Below, piece after piece: positions 37,391-44,603 of a DNA stretch of 53,729 nucleotides (the first letter of the stretch is position 1; each line of letters begins with the position of its first letter). Made by a program: the position numbers and the translations under genes. The stretch comes from an uncultured Acetatifactor sp. (lineage in GTDB: Bacteria > Bacillota > Clostridia > Lachnospirales > Lachnospiraceae): NCBI GenBank assembly GCA_947594835.1, contig CANQEH010000020.1, positions 1-53,729 on the forward strand. The letters are read 5' to 3'. A model generated the notes under the pieces. It was not told the origin of the DNA and searched no databases. It saw only the letters and a program-made list of their open reading frames with translations.

Positions 37391-37465
37391 AAGTGTTTTC
37401 CTCCTCGTTGTGTCGCTGCTATGCCCCCAGTCTGCTGCTGCGGGGCGATGTCAAACTTATCAATA

Positions 37466-37494
37466 AATGTATCATGTATCGGTCTATTTTGCAA
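37466..37494 (-). promoter_or_regulatory. Promoter of nifJ
   Basis: Minus strand: TTGCAA (37489-37494), 17-bp spacer, TACATT (37466-37471) with TGA just before the -10. The start would be near 37459, giving a leader of about 70 nt. The palindromic element at 37528-37715 is therefore upstream of the nifJ transcript. Confidence 0.7.
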
Positions 37495-37527
37495 TCACAG
37501 GATGATGTTTTTCCGACAGAAGGGGTA

Positions 37528-37715
37528 ACCGTTCAGCCCTTTTGGCGGATACAGCCAGCACGGTCAAGGGCCTCCCGGCAGACCGTAAAGCAGCGTTGGC
37601 ACTTGGCGAGGTACTGTCGAGCCTAGTACCGTTACGCTGCGTATCGAGCGAAAGCGTGTCTGCCGGGAGACCCTTGGCCGTGTCGGATGCTGCCAGCCGG
37701 GGAGGGCTGAACTGT
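37528..37715. repeat. Large imperfect palindrome with nested hairpins
   Basis: The ends ACCGTTCAGCCCT (37528-37540) and AGGGCTGAACTGT (37703-37715) are inverted copies with one mismatch. Inside, a 25-bp arm (37559-37583, starting CACGGTCAAGG) pairs with 37657-37681 with only two differences, both tolerated as G-U. The centre holds GCAGCGT/ACGCTGC (37591 and 37634 region), GGTACT/AGTACC (37611-37616, 37626-37631) and a GCGAAAGC tetraloop hairpin. There is no convincing ORF. It could be a structured RNA or a MITE-like intergenic repeat; no target duplication is visible. Confidence 0.75.
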
Positions 37716-37718
37716 CAC

Positions 37719-37737
37719 ACAGCAGGCTCCCTGCTGT
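37719..37737. other. Short perfect hairpin beside the palindrome
   Basis: ACAGCAGG and CCTGCTGT pair over 8 bp around a CTC triloop. No T tract follows on either strand, so it is not an obvious terminator. It sits between the large palindrome and the DUF1292 terminator. Confidence 0.5.
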
Positions 37738-37751
37738 ACGGTGATTGGGCC

Positions 37752-37803
37752 AAAAGAAAGCCTGGAGGTGCGCTTCCTCGGGGGAGAGGAAGGCACTCCA
37801 GGC
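37752..37803 (-). terminator. Terminator of the DUF1292 gene
   Basis: Minus strand: GCCTGGAG...CTCCAGGC outer stem (37760-37767 with 37796-37803), inner stem CTTCCTC/GAGGAAG, then TTTCTTTTGG. It begins 35 bp beyond the DUF1292 stop. It is nearly the same sequence as the hairpin at 33705-33757. Confidence 0.72.
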
Positions 37804-37838
37804 CGTCTGAAAAACGCTTTGGCAGTTCTGTGCGGGGC

Positions 37839-38156
37839 TTATTCGTCCACCAGCTCGTCAAACTCGCAGTTGTCCAAGTACTCGTCAAAGGCGTCCGCCA
37901 CCTTTTCGTATTCTTCGTCGTCTTCGATGTAATCCAGCTCCGGTTCTTCGTTGGGGTCGTCGGGGTTTTCCCGGTAGCCGTAAAACCATACCTCCCCGTC
38001 CTCATTTTCCCCCGCCTCGTTTAAGGGCAGCAGGACAATGTAGTCCTTTTCTTCCACCGTGAGAATGGTGATGACGGCGCAGTTGACCTTGCTCCCGTCC
38101 TCCAGATCCAGTTCCACGGTCATTTCTTCCGCGTCATAATCGTTGTTTTTTCCCAT
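37839..38156 (-). CDS. DUF1292 family protein (YrzB-like)
   Basis: Small acidic protein of 105 residues. The start at 38156 (MGKNNDYD) has AAGGAGG upstream; the longer frame to 38231 would overlap the promoter. The pattern VELDLEDGSKVNCAVITILTVEEKDYIVLLPL followed by an extremely acidic tail is typical of DUF1292/YrzB proteins of Firmicutes, whose function is unknown. In Bacillus yrzB neighbours yrrK and yrzL, none of which is present here. Confidence 0.85.
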   Translation of the reverse strand: MGKNNDYDAEEMTVELDLEDGSKVNCAVITILTVEEKDYIVLLPLNEAGENEDGEVWFYGYRENPDDPNEEPELDYIEDDEEYEKVADAFDEYLDNCEFDELVDE

Positions 38157-38202
38157 GAGAGATACCTCCTTGCCGGATGGGCTGATTGCTTGTCTTTTGT
38201 CC

Positions 38203-38231
38203 ATTATACCTGCTTTCGGGCGGAGGCGCAA
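38203..38231 (-). promoter_or_regulatory. Promoter of the DUF1292 gene
   Basis: Minus strand: TTGCGC (38226-38231), 17-bp spacer, perfect TATAAT (38203-38208). Leader of about 40 nt with AAGGAGG. Confidence 0.75.
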
Positions 38232-38300
38232 GCAAAACAGGGGCGGATCCGGGGCGTGCCTTCCTTTTCTGAAGGTCAGGCATAATTTTTAAAAAATTGG

Positions 38301-38332
38301 TTGATCCTTTCCGGCAGCCGGCCCGTTATAAT
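38301..38332 (+). promoter_or_regulatory. Possible promoter of the sigma-factor operon
   Basis: A perfect TATAAT (38327-38332) lies 38 bp before the sigma gene start, with TTGATC at 38301-38306. The 20-bp spacer is too long for a strong housekeeping promoter, so the -35 may be elsewhere or the promoter may be activator- or self-controlled. Confidence 0.35.
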
Positions 38333-38369
38333 AGATAGACGGCTTTTCCAGAAAGGGGGCGGATGGCGT

Positions 38370-38885
38370 TTGCAGGACGATGATCTGGTGGAACAGATAA
38401 AATGCGGGAACGAAAAAGCGGCCGAAGAATTGATCAGGCGCTATTATCTGCCTGTCCTTCGTTACTGTAAAAGGCATTGCCCCAGCCGGGAGAAAGCGGA
38501 AGACCTGACCCAGGAGACCTTTTTGAAGCTGTTTCAGAACCTGCATACCTATCGGGGAAAAAAGAAATTCCAGGCATATCTCTATACGATAGCGCGCCAT
38601 CTGTGCATTGACGAAAGCCGGAAGGTGAGGTTCTATCCGCTGGAAAACGAAGAAGAACCGCAGTGCGAGTGCCAGGGGATCCGGCAGATTGAGGACAACA
38701 TGGAATTGGGCCGCCTGTTCCGGCCGCTGACGTGGGAGCAGCGGGAGGCCGTCCTTCTGCGGTATGGAGAGCAGCTCACCTTCCGGGAAATTGCAGAGGT
38801 GATGGGATGCAATATGAGGACGGCCCAGAGCAGGGTCAGGAATGCCCTAAAGATCATGAGAAAGGAGTGGGAAAATGAGAGATAG
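38370..38885 (+). CDS. ECF-type RNA polymerase sigma factor
   Basis: Sigma factor of 171 residues. Region 2 contains LIRRYYLPVLRYCKRHCPSREKAEDLTQETFLKLF and region 4 LTFREIAEVMGCNMRTAQSRVRNALKIMRK, the helix-turn-helix for the -35 element. I choose a TTG start at 38370 (LQDDDLVEQIKCGN) because AAAGGGGGCGGA precedes it and the frame upstream contains the promoter. It overlaps the downstream membrane protein gene by 11 bp, followed by an ABC transporter, so it likely controls this module. Confidence 0.88.
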   Translation: MQDDDLVEQIKCGNEKAAEELIRRYYLPVLRYCKRHCPSREKAEDLTQETFLKLFQNLHTYRGKKKFQAYLYTIARHLCIDESRKVRFYPLENEEEPQCECQGIRQIEDNMELGRLFRPLTWEQREAVLLRYGEQLTFREIAEVMGCNMRTAQSRVRNALKIMRKEWENER

Positions 38886-39642
38886 GGAGTTAAAAACGTT
38901 TCTGAGGCGGTCATTGCGGCAGGAGGCCTGCGTCGATCCCTCCAGGCTGGAGGAAACCGTCTGGCGCTGTATCAAAAGCCTGCGGGAGCAGAAGACGCAG
39001 GAGGAAGAGCTACGCCTGGGTTTTTGGGGGTATCTGTCAGAGGTATTCCGGTTTGACGGGATACCGATCCTGGGTTTACAGGCCGTTTCGCTTCTTCTGG
39101 TCTGTCTTTTCCTCTGGAGCTTTGCGGACGGGCCGGAAAACCTGCCGGGCTGTATGCCGCTGTTTGTCTTAGCGTTTCTGCCAGTCGTTTTCAGAGGGCA
39201 GTATTATGGGATGAGCGAAATGGAAGCGGCTACAAGGACTTCCGGTGCACAGATGATGCTTGCCCGGCTGATTCTGGCGGGCGGGGCGGACTTACTCTGC
39301 ATCACGGGACTTTTGGGCGTGTCTGCTTCCCTTCACGGCTTGGGAAAAGGGCTGGGACGGATGCTTTTGTATTGTGTCGTCCCGTATCTGACCTGTATGG
39401 TCGCGCTGCTGCGGATGACCCGATGGAACAAAAGAGGCGGCATATGGGGAAGCATTGCGGTGCTCCTTGGCTTTTGCGTGTTCTGGGGCAGCCTGGCAAA
39501 AGCCGTGCCCTGGCTGTACGAAACCTCTGCGGCGGGGATATGGGTCGTTGCGGCTGTTCTGTTTTCGCTGTTTTTTGCAAGAGAAATCTGTTATATCGCA
39601 AAAATGGGAAAGGAAGGGAAACTGTATGGAACTATCGTTTGA
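38875..39642 (+). CDS. Membrane protein, candidate anti-sigma factor
   Basis: Protein of 255 residues. A cytoplasmic N-terminal part of about 60 residues (RELKTFLRRSLRQEACVDPSRLEETVWRC) is followed by six hydrophobic segments. I know no named family. Position directly after and overlapping the ECF sigma gene, with a cytoplasmic head and membrane body, suggests an anti-sigma partner or a subunit of the ABC transporter encoded next; this is inference from context. Confidence 0.6.
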   Translation: MRDRELKTFLRRSLRQEACVDPSRLEETVWRCIKSLREQKTQEEELRLGFWGYLSEVFRFDGIPILGLQAVSLLLVCLFLWSFADGPENLPGCMPLFVLAFLPVVFRGQYYGMSEMEAATRTSGAQMMLARLILAGGADLLCITGLLGVSASLHGLGKGLGRMLLYCVVPYLTCMVALLRMTRWNKRGGIWGSIAVLLGFCVFWGSLAKAVPWLYETSAAGIWVVAAVLFSLFFAREICYIAKMGKEGKLYGTIV

Positions 39643-40516
39643 GCGCCTGACAAAGCGGTATGGAAGCAAGGCCGCGGTAGACGGTGTGAGCGCGGTGTTA
39701 AAACCCGGGGTATACGGGCTGCTGGGGGCAAACGGCGCGGGAAAGACCACGTTGATGCGGATGCTCTGCGCAATCCTTGCGCCGACTTTTGGGGAGGTTT
39801 CCTTCAATGGGAGAGAAGTCACGGCCATGGGGGCGGACTATCGGGACATCCTGGGATATCTGCCCCAGGATTTCGGGTATTATCCCAATTACACCGCTGA
39901 GGAATTTTTGCGGTACATCTCGGCGCTAAAGGGGATCCCCGGAAGGATCGCGCAAAAGCGCATCGGGGAGTTGCTGGAGCTGGTGGGCTTAAGCCATGCG
40001 GCTTCCAGAAAACTTAAAACCTTCTCCGGCGGAATGAAACAGAGGGTGGGGATCGCCCAGGCGTTGTTAAACCACCCCAAAGTCCTGATCCTGGACGAGC
40101 CCACAGCGGGGCTGGATCCCAAGGAAAGGGTGCGTCTGCGCAACCTGCTGGCGGATTATGCCGGGGAAAGGATCGTGCTTCTCTCCACCCACATTGTATC
40201 CGACGTGGAAGCCATCGCCGATGAAGTCCTGCTGATGAAGGAGGGAAAGGTGATCCTGCAGGGGAGCGTTCCCCAGCTGGTGGAGAGGGCCCGGGGGAAG
40301 GTGTGGGAGCTTACCGTGCCGGAGAAAGAGGCGGGAAGGTGGGAAGACAGGGCGACGGTGGCAAATTTCCGCCACGAGGGGAATATGGCCGTGCTGCGCG
40401 TGATCTCCGACGAAAAACCGCTAGAGAGCGCCGTGCCCTGCAAAGCCGGGCTGGAAGACCTTTATCTGTATTATTTCGGGACGATGGAAGGAGGAGAGAC
40501 AGATGGAGCGCGTTGA
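39626..40516 (+). CDS. ABC transporter ATP-binding protein
   Basis: ATPase of 296 residues. Walker A is GANGAGKTT, Q-loop YLPQDFG, signature FSGGMKQRVGIAQAL, Walker B VLILDEPTAGLD and the H-loop STHIVSD. This subtype is typical of ABC-2 exporters for peptides or antibiotics. The start at 39626 overlaps the membrane protein gene by 17 bp; the stop overlaps the permease start by 14 bp. Earlier in-frame codons lie inside the upstream gene. Confidence 0.92.
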   Translation: MELSFERLTKRYGSKAAVDGVSAVLKPGVYGLLGANGAGKTTLMRMLCAILAPTFGEVSFNGREVTAMGADYRDILGYLPQDFGYYPNYTAEEFLRYISALKGIPGRIAQKRIGELLELVGLSHAASRKLKTFSGGMKQRVGIAQALLNHPKVLILDEPTAGLDPKERVRLRNLLADYAGERIVLLSTHIVSDVEAIADEVLLMKEGKVILQGSVPQLVERARGKVWELTVPEKEAGRWEDRATVANFRHEGNMAVLRVISDEKPLESAVPCKAGLEDLYLYYFGTMEGGETDGAR

Positions 40517-41723
40517 GAGGGAATTGTTCTGGTCAGAGCATAAGAAGCTGTGGCGGAGGGCCAGCGTGAAGATAAGCGTCCTCTTGTGCTTTACCTACGT
40601 TGTGGTGTTTGGGAGTGTCCTGTCCTTCCAATGGTTTTCGCTGGGGAGCTTAAGCGGCTATTCCACTGGATTTGGAAACAATTTTGACGGGTACTCGGTC
40701 ATCAGGGACAGCCAGGCATATACGCTGCCCTTTGCGGGAGACTTGACGGATGAAACCATACAGCAGCTGGTCAGGGATTACCAGAGGATGTACCGCGAAG
40801 GGCTGGAGGAGGAAAGCCAGAGGACGGACTACCTGACGGTCAACCTGTGGCTGCGGGCGCTTTGGCCGGAGCTGGAGGACAGCGCAGATTACCGCCAGAT
40901 GATCTACTATGTGGATCCGGAAAAGCTGACGGGCCTGTATGAGAGAAGGACACAGGCGCTGGAGACTTTCTTGGAAAACAATGGACAGAGCGGCAGGGAA
41001 AAGGAAGCAATCTTAAAGCTGGAGGAAAAAGCAGGCAAGCCTTTCCGATATGCCTGGACGCGGGGCTGGTCGATCCTGCTGTGCAACATCATCGGGGACA
41101 TGGGGACGGTGATGGCATTGTTTCTCGCCATTGCCTTATCCCCCGTGTTTTCCGGGGAGTGGCATGACCACACAGGATTTTTGGTCATGACCACGAAAAA
41201 CGGACGGCGGGGGATCGCCCGCGCCAAGATCTGTACCGGCATTGCTTTTGCCATCGAGCTGTCCGTGCTCCTTACGGCGGGCATTCTGGCGGCGCAGCTG
41301 TTTTTCCTGGGGACGGAGGGCTGGGACGCCTCTGTCCAGAACATCAAGATGCTGGCCGTGGCGCCCATGAATATGCTGCAGGCGGAAATTTATGAATTTG
41401 CCTTCACCCTGCTTGGCGCAGTGGGATACGCCGGGGTCGTCATGCTGATCTCCGCCGCGGCAAAAAACAATGTGCTCGCCCTGCTGTTGTGCCTTGCCGT
41501 GACCTATGTGCCGCCGGTCGCGGCCCAGTACCTTCCCTACGGGGCGCAAAAGGCGATGGATCTGATCCCGTTGGTGGGAAGCGGGACGGATCTCCTCCGC
41601 ACGAATACCTTTTCTCTCTTTGGGAGGTATGTGTGGTCGCCCTATCTGCTCCTTGCCGTCCCTGTTCTGGCAGGCGTTTTGTGTATGCCCTTTGCCGTGA
41701 GGAAGTGGGCCCGGGGGAGGTAG
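40503..41723 (+). CDS. ABC-2 type transporter permease
   Basis: Membrane protein of 406 residues. One hydrophobic segment (27-45) is followed by an extracytoplasmic region of about 150 residues (60-190) and five or six segments from 195 to the end, the plan of ABC-2 permeases with a large loop between the first two helices. It pairs with the ATPase just upstream. The exported compound is unknown; ECF-linked ABC pairs often answer cell-envelope stress. Confidence 0.82.
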   Translation: MERVERELFWSEHKKLWRRASVKISVLLCFTYVVVFGSVLSFQWFSLGSLSGYSTGFGNNFDGYSVIRDSQAYTLPFAGDLTDETIQQLVRDYQRMYREGLEEESQRTDYLTVNLWLRALWPELEDSADYRQMIYYVDPEKLTGLYERRTQALETFLENNGQSGREKEAILKLEEKAGKPFRYAWTRGWSILLCNIIGDMGTVMALFLAIALSPVFSGEWHDHTGFLVMTTKNGRRGIARAKICTGIAFAIELSVLLTAGILAAQLFFLGTEGWDASVQNIKMLAVAPMNMLQAEIYEFAFTLLGAVGYAGVVMLISAAAKNNVLALLLCLAVTYVPPVAAQYLPYGAQKAMDLIPLVGSGTDLLRTNTFSLFGRYVWSPYLLLAVPVLAGVLCMPFAVRKWARGR

Positions 41724-41744
41724 ATTTAAGAAAAAAGAAGTGGC

Positions 41745-41774
41745 TTGTGTGAAATCATATATGTGTGATACAAT
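41745..41774 (+). promoter_or_regulatory. Promoter of the FkbM methyltransferase gene
   Basis: TTGTGT (41745-41750), 18-bp spacer, TACAAT (41769-41774). The downstream ribosome site TAGGAGG fits a leader of about 25 nt. Confidence 0.6.
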
Positions 41775-41805
41775 TTGAAAAACCGAGTAGGAGGTAAAGG
41801 CAAGC

Positions 41806-42753
41806 ATGAAAAACATTGTATGGGGAGCCGGGGGCAACGCTGAAAAGGTTATAAATTTATATACAAAATTACAGATTCTCATTCATTATATTGTTGATAT
41901 AGATTCTCAAAAATGGGGAATGATGATGCACGGTATTGAAGTAAAAAATCCGGATTATTTATTCCGCGAGACGGAAGAGGTTACTGTTATCATCTCCTCT
42001 TTACTGTATGAGGAGTCTATTTACGATTCCTTGAAAGAACGCCATCGCGATAATATTCAAATCATAAAATATAGTGATATTTTTGGGCGTGAAAGCCATG
42101 CGGAATATGGTGAAGACATTATAGTCTACAGGATACTCAGAAAGTGCAATATCACGAACCCGCAATACATAGAGATTGGTATTCCGTCAAGTATTGATGG
42201 CAGTAATACGCGATACTTTTATGATGGTCATTGCAAAGGTATATGTATCGAGGCCAATCCCCAAGCATATCAAACATTGAAAGAGACGAGAAAAAGAGAT
42301 GTTGTGATGAATATGGGGGTGAGCGGAAAAAATAATTCAGGGAAAATCCTGCCATTTTACTGTATCAAAGGCAGTGATGCGTTGAATACTTTTAGCAAAA
42401 GAGTTTTAGATGTAAGATTGGAACAGGGATTTGAGATAGAGAAAATATTAGAAGTAGAGTGCAAGAGCCTGGATGAAATATTTATAGATTTAAAAATCAG
42501 CAATCCAGATTTTGTATCTATTGATGTCGAAGGCTTGGAATTAGAAGTATTAAAAGATTTTGATTTTAACAAATATCAAGTAAAAGTATGGTCTATAGAA
42601 AAAGGTGAGGGCATAAAGGAATTGATGCTTGAGAATCATTATGAACTTGCTGCAGAAACTCCCGCTAACTACATTTTTTGCCTTGATGCGTTGGTGAATC
42701 AATATGTCCATTTTAGGAAACCTGACCTTGAGTCGGAGCATTTTGAGGAGTAA
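41806..42753 (+). CDS. FkbM-family methyltransferase with N-terminal Rossmann-like domain
   Basis: Protein of 315 residues. Residues 1-90 (KNIVWGAGGNAEKVINLY, PDYLFRETEEVTVIISS) look like a nucleotide-binding half domain seen in sugar-modifying enzymes. Residues 105-290 carry FkbM features: YIEIGIPSSIDGSNTRYF, GICIEANPQAY and DFVSIDVEGLELEVLKDFDF. It probably O-methylates a sugar or glycan. The gene is clearly AT-rich beside its neighbours, with codons ending in A/T, a sign of recent transfer. It has its own promoter. Confidence 0.82.
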   Translation: MKNIVWGAGGNAEKVINLYTKLQILIHYIVDIDSQKWGMMMHGIEVKNPDYLFRETEEVTVIISSLLYEESIYDSLKERHRDNIQIIKYSDIFGRESHAEYGEDIIVYRILRKCNITNPQYIEIGIPSSIDGSNTRYFYDGHCKGICIEANPQAYQTLKETRKRDVVMNMGVSGKNNSGKILPFYCIKGSDALNTFSKRVLDVRLEQGFEIEKILEVECKSLDEIFIDLKISNPDFVSIDVEGLELEVLKDFDFNKYQVKVWSIEKGEGIKELMLENHYELAAETPANYIFCLDALVNQYVHFRKPDLESEHFEE

Positions 42754-42789
42754 ACTGGTATCTGAAAAAAGAAAGCGGGGAAGGTAAAG

Positions 42790-43485
42790 ATGATTAAGGC
42801 AGTTCTCACAATTGATGATATCTCTTCAAAAAATACGCCTGCGATTGTGGATTATCTGCAGGAAAAGGGAATACCGGCCGTTTTGTTTGCCGTGGGGCAG
42901 AACGTTGAGCGGTATCCCCAAGAGGCGTTGTACGCGCTGCGGCACGGAGTCATTGTGGGAAACCACAGCTATTCCCATCCGGCCTTTTCTTCCCTGTCCC
43001 TGGAGGAGGGCATAAAGGAGATCGAACGGTGCGAGGAGCTGCTGGTGGAACTGTACCGTGCCGCAGGCGTGGAGCGCCGGTTCCGTCCGTTCCGCTTTCC
43101 GTATGGGGACAAGGGCGGGGAACAGAAAGCTGCATTGCAGGCATATCTGGCGGAAAGAGGCTTTGATAAGTTAGACGACAGGCAGATCCTGTACCCCTGG
43201 TGGAAAGAGAACGGGCTGGATCGGGACATAGACACATTCTGGACCTTTGACTTTGGGGAGTACATGATCCGGCCAGGAAGCGGGGTTACGAAAGAGGATG
43301 TGTTCTCAAGGATCTGCGATAAGGCGCCGAAAACGGGGGCGCCCCTGCTTGCGGACGGGGGACGCCACATCATCCTTCTGCACGCCCATGACGAAACGGA
43401 GGAAATGCTCCCGGAGTATTACAAGTTGTTTGTCGGGTATCTGCTGAAAAAGGGCGTGGAGTTTACAGAACCGGAATTTTTATGA
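42790..43485 (+). CDS. Polysaccharide deacetylase (NodB family)
   Basis: Protein of 231 residues. NodB motif 1 is TIDD (residues 7-10), motif 2 the metal-binding HSYSH, motif 3 RPFRFPYGD; a late IILLHAHDE matches motif 5. It should deacetylate an N-acetylated glycan such as peptidoglycan or chitin oligomers. There is no signal peptide, so it acts inside the cell or needs another route. It lies 36 bp after the FkbM gene but has normal high-GC codon use, so the two are probably of different origin. Confidence 0.85.
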   Translation: MIKAVLTIDDISSKNTPAIVDYLQEKGIPAVLFAVGQNVERYPQEALYALRHGVIVGNHSYSHPAFSSLSLEEGIKEIERCEELLVELYRAAGVERRFRPFRFPYGDKGGEQKAALQAYLAERGFDKLDDRQILYPWWKENGLDRDIDTFWTFDFGEYMIRPGSGVTKEDVFSRICDKAPKTGAPLLADGGRHIILLHAHDETEEMLPEYYKLFVGYLLKKGVEFTEPEFL

Positions 43486-43607
43486 GTTAAGGGGTTTTCT
43501 GGTCGTGAACTGTCGTGCTCCCAATACAAGCATACACCAACGGAACGGCTGTTGCCGATTGGTCTGTTAGAGACGCAAAATATTCCCCAAAATAGGCTGT
43601 AAAGTAT

Positions 43608-43635
43608 TTGCAATTTTCTGTTTTTCCGATATAAT
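43608..43635 (+). promoter_or_regulatory. Promoter of aqpZ
   Basis: TTGCAA (43608-43613), 16-bp spacer, perfect TATAAT (43630-43635). The leader contains a perfect 7-bp hairpin TCGGCAG-AAG-CTGCCGA (43645-43661) just after the start site, which could stabilise the message 5' end. Confidence 0.72.
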
Positions 43636-43693
43636 GATTTCGTATCGGCAGAAGCTGCCGAGAAAAAATATTTCCGAGAGAGAGGAAACAAAC

Positions 43694-44383
43694 ATGAAAA
43701 AGTATGTTGCAGAATTCATCGGAACGGCAGCCCTGGTGATCTTCGGCTGCGGTACAGCCATGCTGGTTGGCTGCGATGCGGCATCCGGGAGCGGCTATCT
43801 TCTGACGGCGCTTGCCTTTGGCCTGACGATTGTGGGGATGGCCTACTGTGTGGGCAATATCTCCGGCTGCCATATCAACCCTGCGGTGTCGCTCGGCGTG
43901 CTGGTAAGCGGCGGCATGAGCGGAAAGGATTTTGTGGGCTATGTGGTCTCCCAGTGCCTGGGCGCATTTGCCGGAGCGCTGGTTTTGATGGCAGTCTTTA
44001 CCACCGGGAGCGTGACGGATCTGACTGGCGGCTTCGGCTCCAACGGCCTGGGCGGTGTGAACGGCAGCGCAGTGGCGGGACTGATCGTTGAGATCGTCCT
44101 GACCTTCTTCTTTGTGCTGACGATCCTGGGCGTGACGGACAAGAAAGCGGGCCACGGCTCTTTCGCAGGCGTGGTGATCGGCTTTACCCTGACCCTGGTG
44201 CACATCCTTGGCATCGGCCTGACCGGCACCAGCGTCAACCCGGCCAGAAGCTTTGGACCGGCTCTCGTTGCCGCAATCAATGGGAACACGGCTCCCATGG
44301 CCTGCCTCTGGGTGTTCATCGCAGGCCCGTTTGTGGGCGCATCGCTGGCGGCAGTGGCATACAAGGCACTGAGCAAAAAGTAA
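43694..44383 (+). CDS. aqpZ: Aquaporin Z-type water channel
   Basis: MIP-family channel of 229 residues with six membrane helices and two NPA half-helices: NPAVSLG and NPARSFG. The histidine in LVHILGIGL before TSVNPARS matches the water-selective (AqpZ) filter rather than a glycerol facilitator. The start at 43694 (MKKYVAEFIGT) follows GAGAGAGGAAAC; the longer frame covers the leader. It is monocistronic, with promoter and terminator. Confidence 0.92.
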   Translation: MKKYVAEFIGTAALVIFGCGTAMLVGCDAASGSGYLLTALAFGLTIVGMAYCVGNISGCHINPAVSLGVLVSGGMSGKDFVGYVVSQCLGAFAGALVLMAVFTTGSVTDLTGGFGSNGLGGVNGSAVAGLIVEIVLTFFFVLTILGVTDKKAGHGSFAGVVIGFTLTLVHILGIGLTGTSVNPARSFGPALVAAINGNTAPMACLWVFIAGPFVGASLAAVAYKALSKK

Positions 44384-44417
44384 GAGGCTCCCTGCACAGG
44401 AATGACATCATACAATC

Positions 44418-44467
44418 AGAGCGTATCTTCGTTTCCGATTTTGGATGGAAGATACGCTCTTTAAATA
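44418..44467 (+). terminator. Terminator of aqpZ
   Basis: AGAGCGTATCTTC (44418-44430) pairs perfectly with GAAGATACGCTCT (44448-44460) over 13 bp, loop of 17 nt, followed by TTAAAT. It lies just before the promoter of the next gene. Confidence 0.8.
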
Positions 44468-44477
44468 TCAAAAATGG

Positions 44478-44507
44478 TTGTCCTGAGTGGCTGGCTTGTG
44501 CTATAAT
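44478..44507 (+). promoter_or_regulatory. Promoter of the propeller/HD-GYP gene
   Basis: TTGTCC (44478-44483), 18-bp spacer, TGC-TATAAT (44499-44507) with a perfect extended -10. The start near 44514 gives a leader of about 90 nt. Confidence 0.75.
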
Positions 44508-44603
44508 GTGTCAAATTGCGTCTGGGACTATTCGGTACTGCACGGGGCGAAAGTTCTATGGAGACCCAAAACGACAAGACAAAGAGATGCGGAGAGTGTA
44601 GAA

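Noticed and set aside
37528..37715. Insertion sequence or transposon
   Set aside because: There is no transposase and no target-site duplication; only the MITE-like or RNA interpretation remains possible.
37741..37932. 63-codon plus-strand frame between nifJ and DUF1292
   Set aside because: Its first part mirrors a terminator sequence and the rest is antisense to DUF1292 (Ser-rich); it is not a gene.
44508..44603. Possible cyclic di-GMP riboswitch before the HD-GYP gene
   Set aside because: The leader lacks the conserved GEMM-I core and tetraloop receptor pattern, and I could not build the expected helices.
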